A stretch of DNA of 7,210 nt from Butyrivibrio sp. (lineage in GTDB: Bacteria > Bacillota > Clostridia > Lachnospirales > Lachnospiraceae), in assembly GCA_024688095.1 (NCBI GenBank), contig JAILEJ010000427.1:1-7210 (forward strand), in the 5' to 3' direction. Positions within the stretch are counted from its first letter, which is position 1. Each line of letters starts with the position of its first letter. Under the pieces are notes generated by a model. It saw only the letters and a list, made by a program, of their open reading frames with translations. It was not told where the DNA came from and searched no databases. The translations under genes and the position numbers were made by a program. Shown in pieces: positions 5,325 through 7,210 of this stretch.

Positions 5325-7118
5325 ATGCAAGGTATAAGTGGGATTGATGCGCCTGGAACAATTGCATATACCGAAGGTAATCTTTTAAAGGATGCATCAT
5401 CTATGGCTATGGACAATTCAGGCGAAGTAAATGCCGGTAAAAATGTTATGCCTGAAAGCACATCAAATGCATCGTCCCTTGTTTTATTTAAAAATACATC
5501 TATAGAATCCACAGCCTTCAAAGCACTGCAGGCTGCTGGACTATCTATTGAAGAATCTGCCAACATCTATATGATTAAAAGTATGATGGAAAATGGCATG
5601 TCTATTGACAAGAATTCTATTCTGAATATGAACCAGGTTATTAATAATTTTCAAGGAAAAGACATTTCTACTCTGGTTGAAATGCAAAGCCTAAAAATTC
5701 CAATTACAGAATCAAATATTGAACAATATACAAATTATAAAAATTATGAGCACCAGATCTCGGGAGATATACAAAATATTATTGAAGAGCTCCCTGACGC
5801 TTATAATGAGCTGATTGCTTTAGGCGATAATAAATCAGCTGCAAATCTTTATGGTGGAGTTCTTAAATTATTTTTACCTGAAAATCAGGAAGCTGTTATG
5901 CTCAAATCCCCTCAGAATGACAATTCCGGTGTAATAAATCCTGATACTAATTCTACAGGTGAGGCAGTTAATACCCCAAATTCCAAAACATCACTTGAAG
6001 GGCTTCAGAATTTTGATTTTAACATGTCACAAGCTAATATGACAGCTGAATCTGAAGGATCTGAAGGCACTAAATCTGCAGCTTCTCAAATGAAATTTCT
6101 TGGAGGAAATCTTGCAGAAATAGAAATAGAAGCAGAAATTTCTAATAATGAAAATCTAAGAAGTGAAGAATCTACAGGCAATTTGAATTCCAATGGAGAT
6201 AGCAATTTAGTGGCTACACCTGAAAAGCAGGCTCTTTTGAATGATATTCAAAATGAATTTCAAAATATTAAATATTCAAATATTGAGCTATCGGATTCAT
6301 TTGTAAATCTTCTTAAGCGTATTGGTATTTCAGAAGAAACTATAAATGGTTATATTAATAATCTGGCTGATAAAAATGGAAAAGCAATAACTTCTGAGAC
6401 TCTTATGCGTGAGATAGCACAGATATTTGAAGATTATCCACCTGCTATGGAAGGTGAAAGCAAGATATTTAATAAGCTCTTTTCTTCTAATGAATACAAT
6501 CAGATAATGAAAGATGCAATTTCCAATCAATGGCTTTTAAAACCATCAGATGTTGAAAAGAAGGAAAATGTAGATGCTTTATATAACAGGCTTAACCAGC
6601 AGTCTAAGATACTTACTCAGGCTATTTCTGATTCAGCAGGAGCATCAGCCAAAATTATGGCAAATATAAATAATCTTCATAATAATATGGATTTTATGAA
6701 TCAGATAAATAATATGTTTGCATATGTTCAATTACCTTTAAAAATGGCTAATCAAAATGCGCATGGCGATCTTTATGTATATAGAAATAAAAAGGGGCAA
6801 AAAAATGATGATGGCAGTGTAAGTGCTATATTACATCTTGATATGGACCACCTGGGTCCACTTGATGTTTATGTAAAGCTTAAGGATAATAATGTTAAGA
6901 CTAATTTTTATGTGGCAGATGATTCTGTAATAGACCTTATTAATGATAATATAGATGTTCTAAACAGCAGATTGCAAAATCGTGGATATAGTATGACAAG
7001 TGAAATGTTTCTTCATGAGGATCTTGGTGTTAATACTGAAGATGCTCCAATTACAGAAATGCTTGATACAGATAAAATAGATATTGTTTCAATGCAGTCA
7101 TTTGATGCAAGAGCTTAA
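5325..7118 (+). CDS. FliK-like protein with C-terminal hook-length-control domain (YlqG position)
   Basis: This is a 597-residue, cysteine-free protein with no signal peptide or membrane helix. Layout: a disordered-looking N-terminus (1-60); a helical region (about 65-185) with GLSIEESANIY, ENGMSIDKNSIL and LKIPITESNIEQYTNYKNYEHQ; a low-complexity linker rich in Asn, Ser, Glu and Gly (about 186-300); a second helical region (about 315-460) containing RIGISEETINGYINNL; and a FliK C-terminal (Flg_hook-type) domain at about 465-560, seen as LPLKMAN, DLYVYRNKKG, AILHLDMDHLGPLDVYVKL and NSRLQNRGYSM. FliK proteins measure hook length and switch the export gate through the FlhB cytoplasmic tail. The next gene encodes just such a tail, which supports the assignment. 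The location, between rnhB and a YlqH-like gene, matches B. subtilis ylqG, whose role is unclear, so I do not assign the symbol fliK. The start is supported by GAGGGTG at 5314-5320. Confidence 0.8.
   Translation: MQGISGIDAPGTIAYTEGNLLKDASSMAMDNSGEVNAGKNVMPESTSNASSLVLFKNTSIESTAFKALQAAGLSIEESANIYMIKSMMENGMSIDKNSILNMNQVINNFQGKDISTLVEMQSLKIPITESNIEQYTNYKNYEHQISGDIQNIIEELPDAYNELIALGDNKSAANLYGGVLKLFLPENQEAVMLKSPQNDNSGVINPDTNSTGEAVNTPNSKTSLEGLQNFDFNMSQANMTAESEGSEGTKSAASQMKFLGGNLAEIEIEAEISNNENLRSEESTGNLNSNGDSNLVATPEKQALLNDIQNEFQNIKYSNIELSDSFVNLLKRIGISEETINGYINNLADKNGKAITSETLMREIAQIFEDYPPAMEGESKIFNKLFSSNEYNQIMKDAISNQWLLKPSDVEKKENVDALYNRLNQQSKILTQAISDSAGASAKIMANINNLHNNMDFMNQINNMFAYVQLPLKMANQNAHGDLYVYRNKKGQKNDDGSVSAILHLDMDHLGPLDVYVKLKDNNVKTNFYVADDSVIDLINDNIDVLNSRLQNRGYSMTSEMFLHEDLGVNTEDAPITEMLDTDKIDIVSMQSFDARA
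5880..6224 (+). other. Low-complexity linker segment within the FliK-like gene
   Basis: This segment encodes about residues 186-300, rich in Asn, Ser, Glu, Gly and Thr with almost no aromatics. It includes small internal duplications: two adjacent copies of a 9-bp unit at 6051-6059 and 6060-6068 (TCTGAAGGA/TCTGAAGGC, giving SEGSEG), and an EIEIEAEI run near 6117-6140. It is probably a flexible, fast-evolving linker between the two helical regions. Confidence 0.6.
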
Positions 7119-7123
7119 TGAGG
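7119..7123 (+). promoter_or_regulatory. Ribosome binding site of the FlhB-like gene, overlapping tandem stop codons
   Basis: TGAGG lies 7 nt before the ATG at 7131. Its TGA is also an in-frame stop following the TAA of the FliK-like gene, so the FlhB-like protein cannot start further upstream. Confidence 0.65.
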
Positions 7124-7130
7124 TTTTGTT

Positions 7131-7210
7131 ATGGATGATTTGAAAAAGAAAAAACAGGCGATAGCGCTTGGATATGATCCGAATCAGGACAATGCACCAA
7201 CTGTAATAGC
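7131..7210 (+). CDS. FlhB C-terminal-domain-like protein, 5' part (YlqH/EscU family)
   Basis: Only the first 26 codons are present; the gene runs off the right edge. The product starts MDDLKKKKQAIALGYDPNQD and continues NAPTVIA. The pattern (A-I/V-A-L-x-Y-D…APxVVAKG) matches the part of FlhB/YscU export-switch proteins just after the NPTH autocleavage site. Small free-standing proteins of this type (about 90-100 residues; B. subtilis YlqH, Helicobacter FlhX) lack the FlhB membrane domain. The in-frame TGA at 7119 shows that no NPTH motif or membrane region is attached upstream. It is 12 nt from the FliK-like gene, in the same operon, and FliK C-terminal domains are known to act on FlhB tails. 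Family assignment rests on a short stretch but is helped by gene order. Confidence 0.82.
   Translation, partial: MDDLKKKKQAIALGYDPNQDNAPTVI

Noticed and set aside
5261..5566. 101-codon minus-strand open frame across the rnhB end and the FliK-like start
   Set aside because: It overlaps two genuine genes, crosses the FliK-like gene's ribosome site, and has no recognisable content.

Overview
The window looks like chromosomal DNA from a low-GC, Gram-positive Clostridia-type anaerobe, most likely a flagellated member of the Lachnospiraceae (Butyrivibrio/Roseburia-like). This rests on AT-rich coding DNA, strong AAGGAG-type ribosome sites, all genes on the + strand, a Firmicutes-style rplS–rbgA–rnhB neighbourhood, and a FliK-like plus FlhB-like gene pair. 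No phage, transposon, CRISPR, rRNA or tRNA signal was found.

Region 1 (1-1784) is the tail of a nucleoside-uptake operon: the 3' part of one ABC permease gene, a complete second permease gene whose ATG overlaps the first gene's stop (TAATG), and a cytidine deaminase (cdd). The expected substrate-binding lipoprotein and ATPase would lie off the left edge. Together these genes would import nucleosides and start pyrimidine nucleoside salvage.

Region 2 (about 1798-2323) is a self-contained rplS (ribosomal protein L19) unit. It has a promoter just after cdd, a leader of about 75 nt with a possible hairpin, the gene, and a strong intrinsic terminator with a GAAA tetraloop.

Region 3 (2414-7210) reads as one tightly packed transcription unit: a divergent signal peptidase I, the ribosome-assembly GTPase rbgA, a second and canonical signal peptidase I, rnhB (RNase HII), a 597-residue FliK-like protein, and the start of a small FlhB-C-terminal-like protein (YlqH type) cut by the right edge. 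The rbgA–rnhB–(FliK-like)–(FlhB-like) order matches Bacillus subtilis rbgA–rnhB–ylqG–ylqH as I know it. Most genes are therefore housekeeping.

The most intriguing part is the last pair. A FliK-type substrate-switch protein and a free-standing FlhB cytoplasmic-tail homologue, which begins past the normal NPTH autocleavage site, sit in a ribosome/RNA-maintenance operon instead of a flagellar one. Their function there is poorly understood. Several corrected start sites (rplS, first lepB) and a possible rplS leader RNA are also reported.
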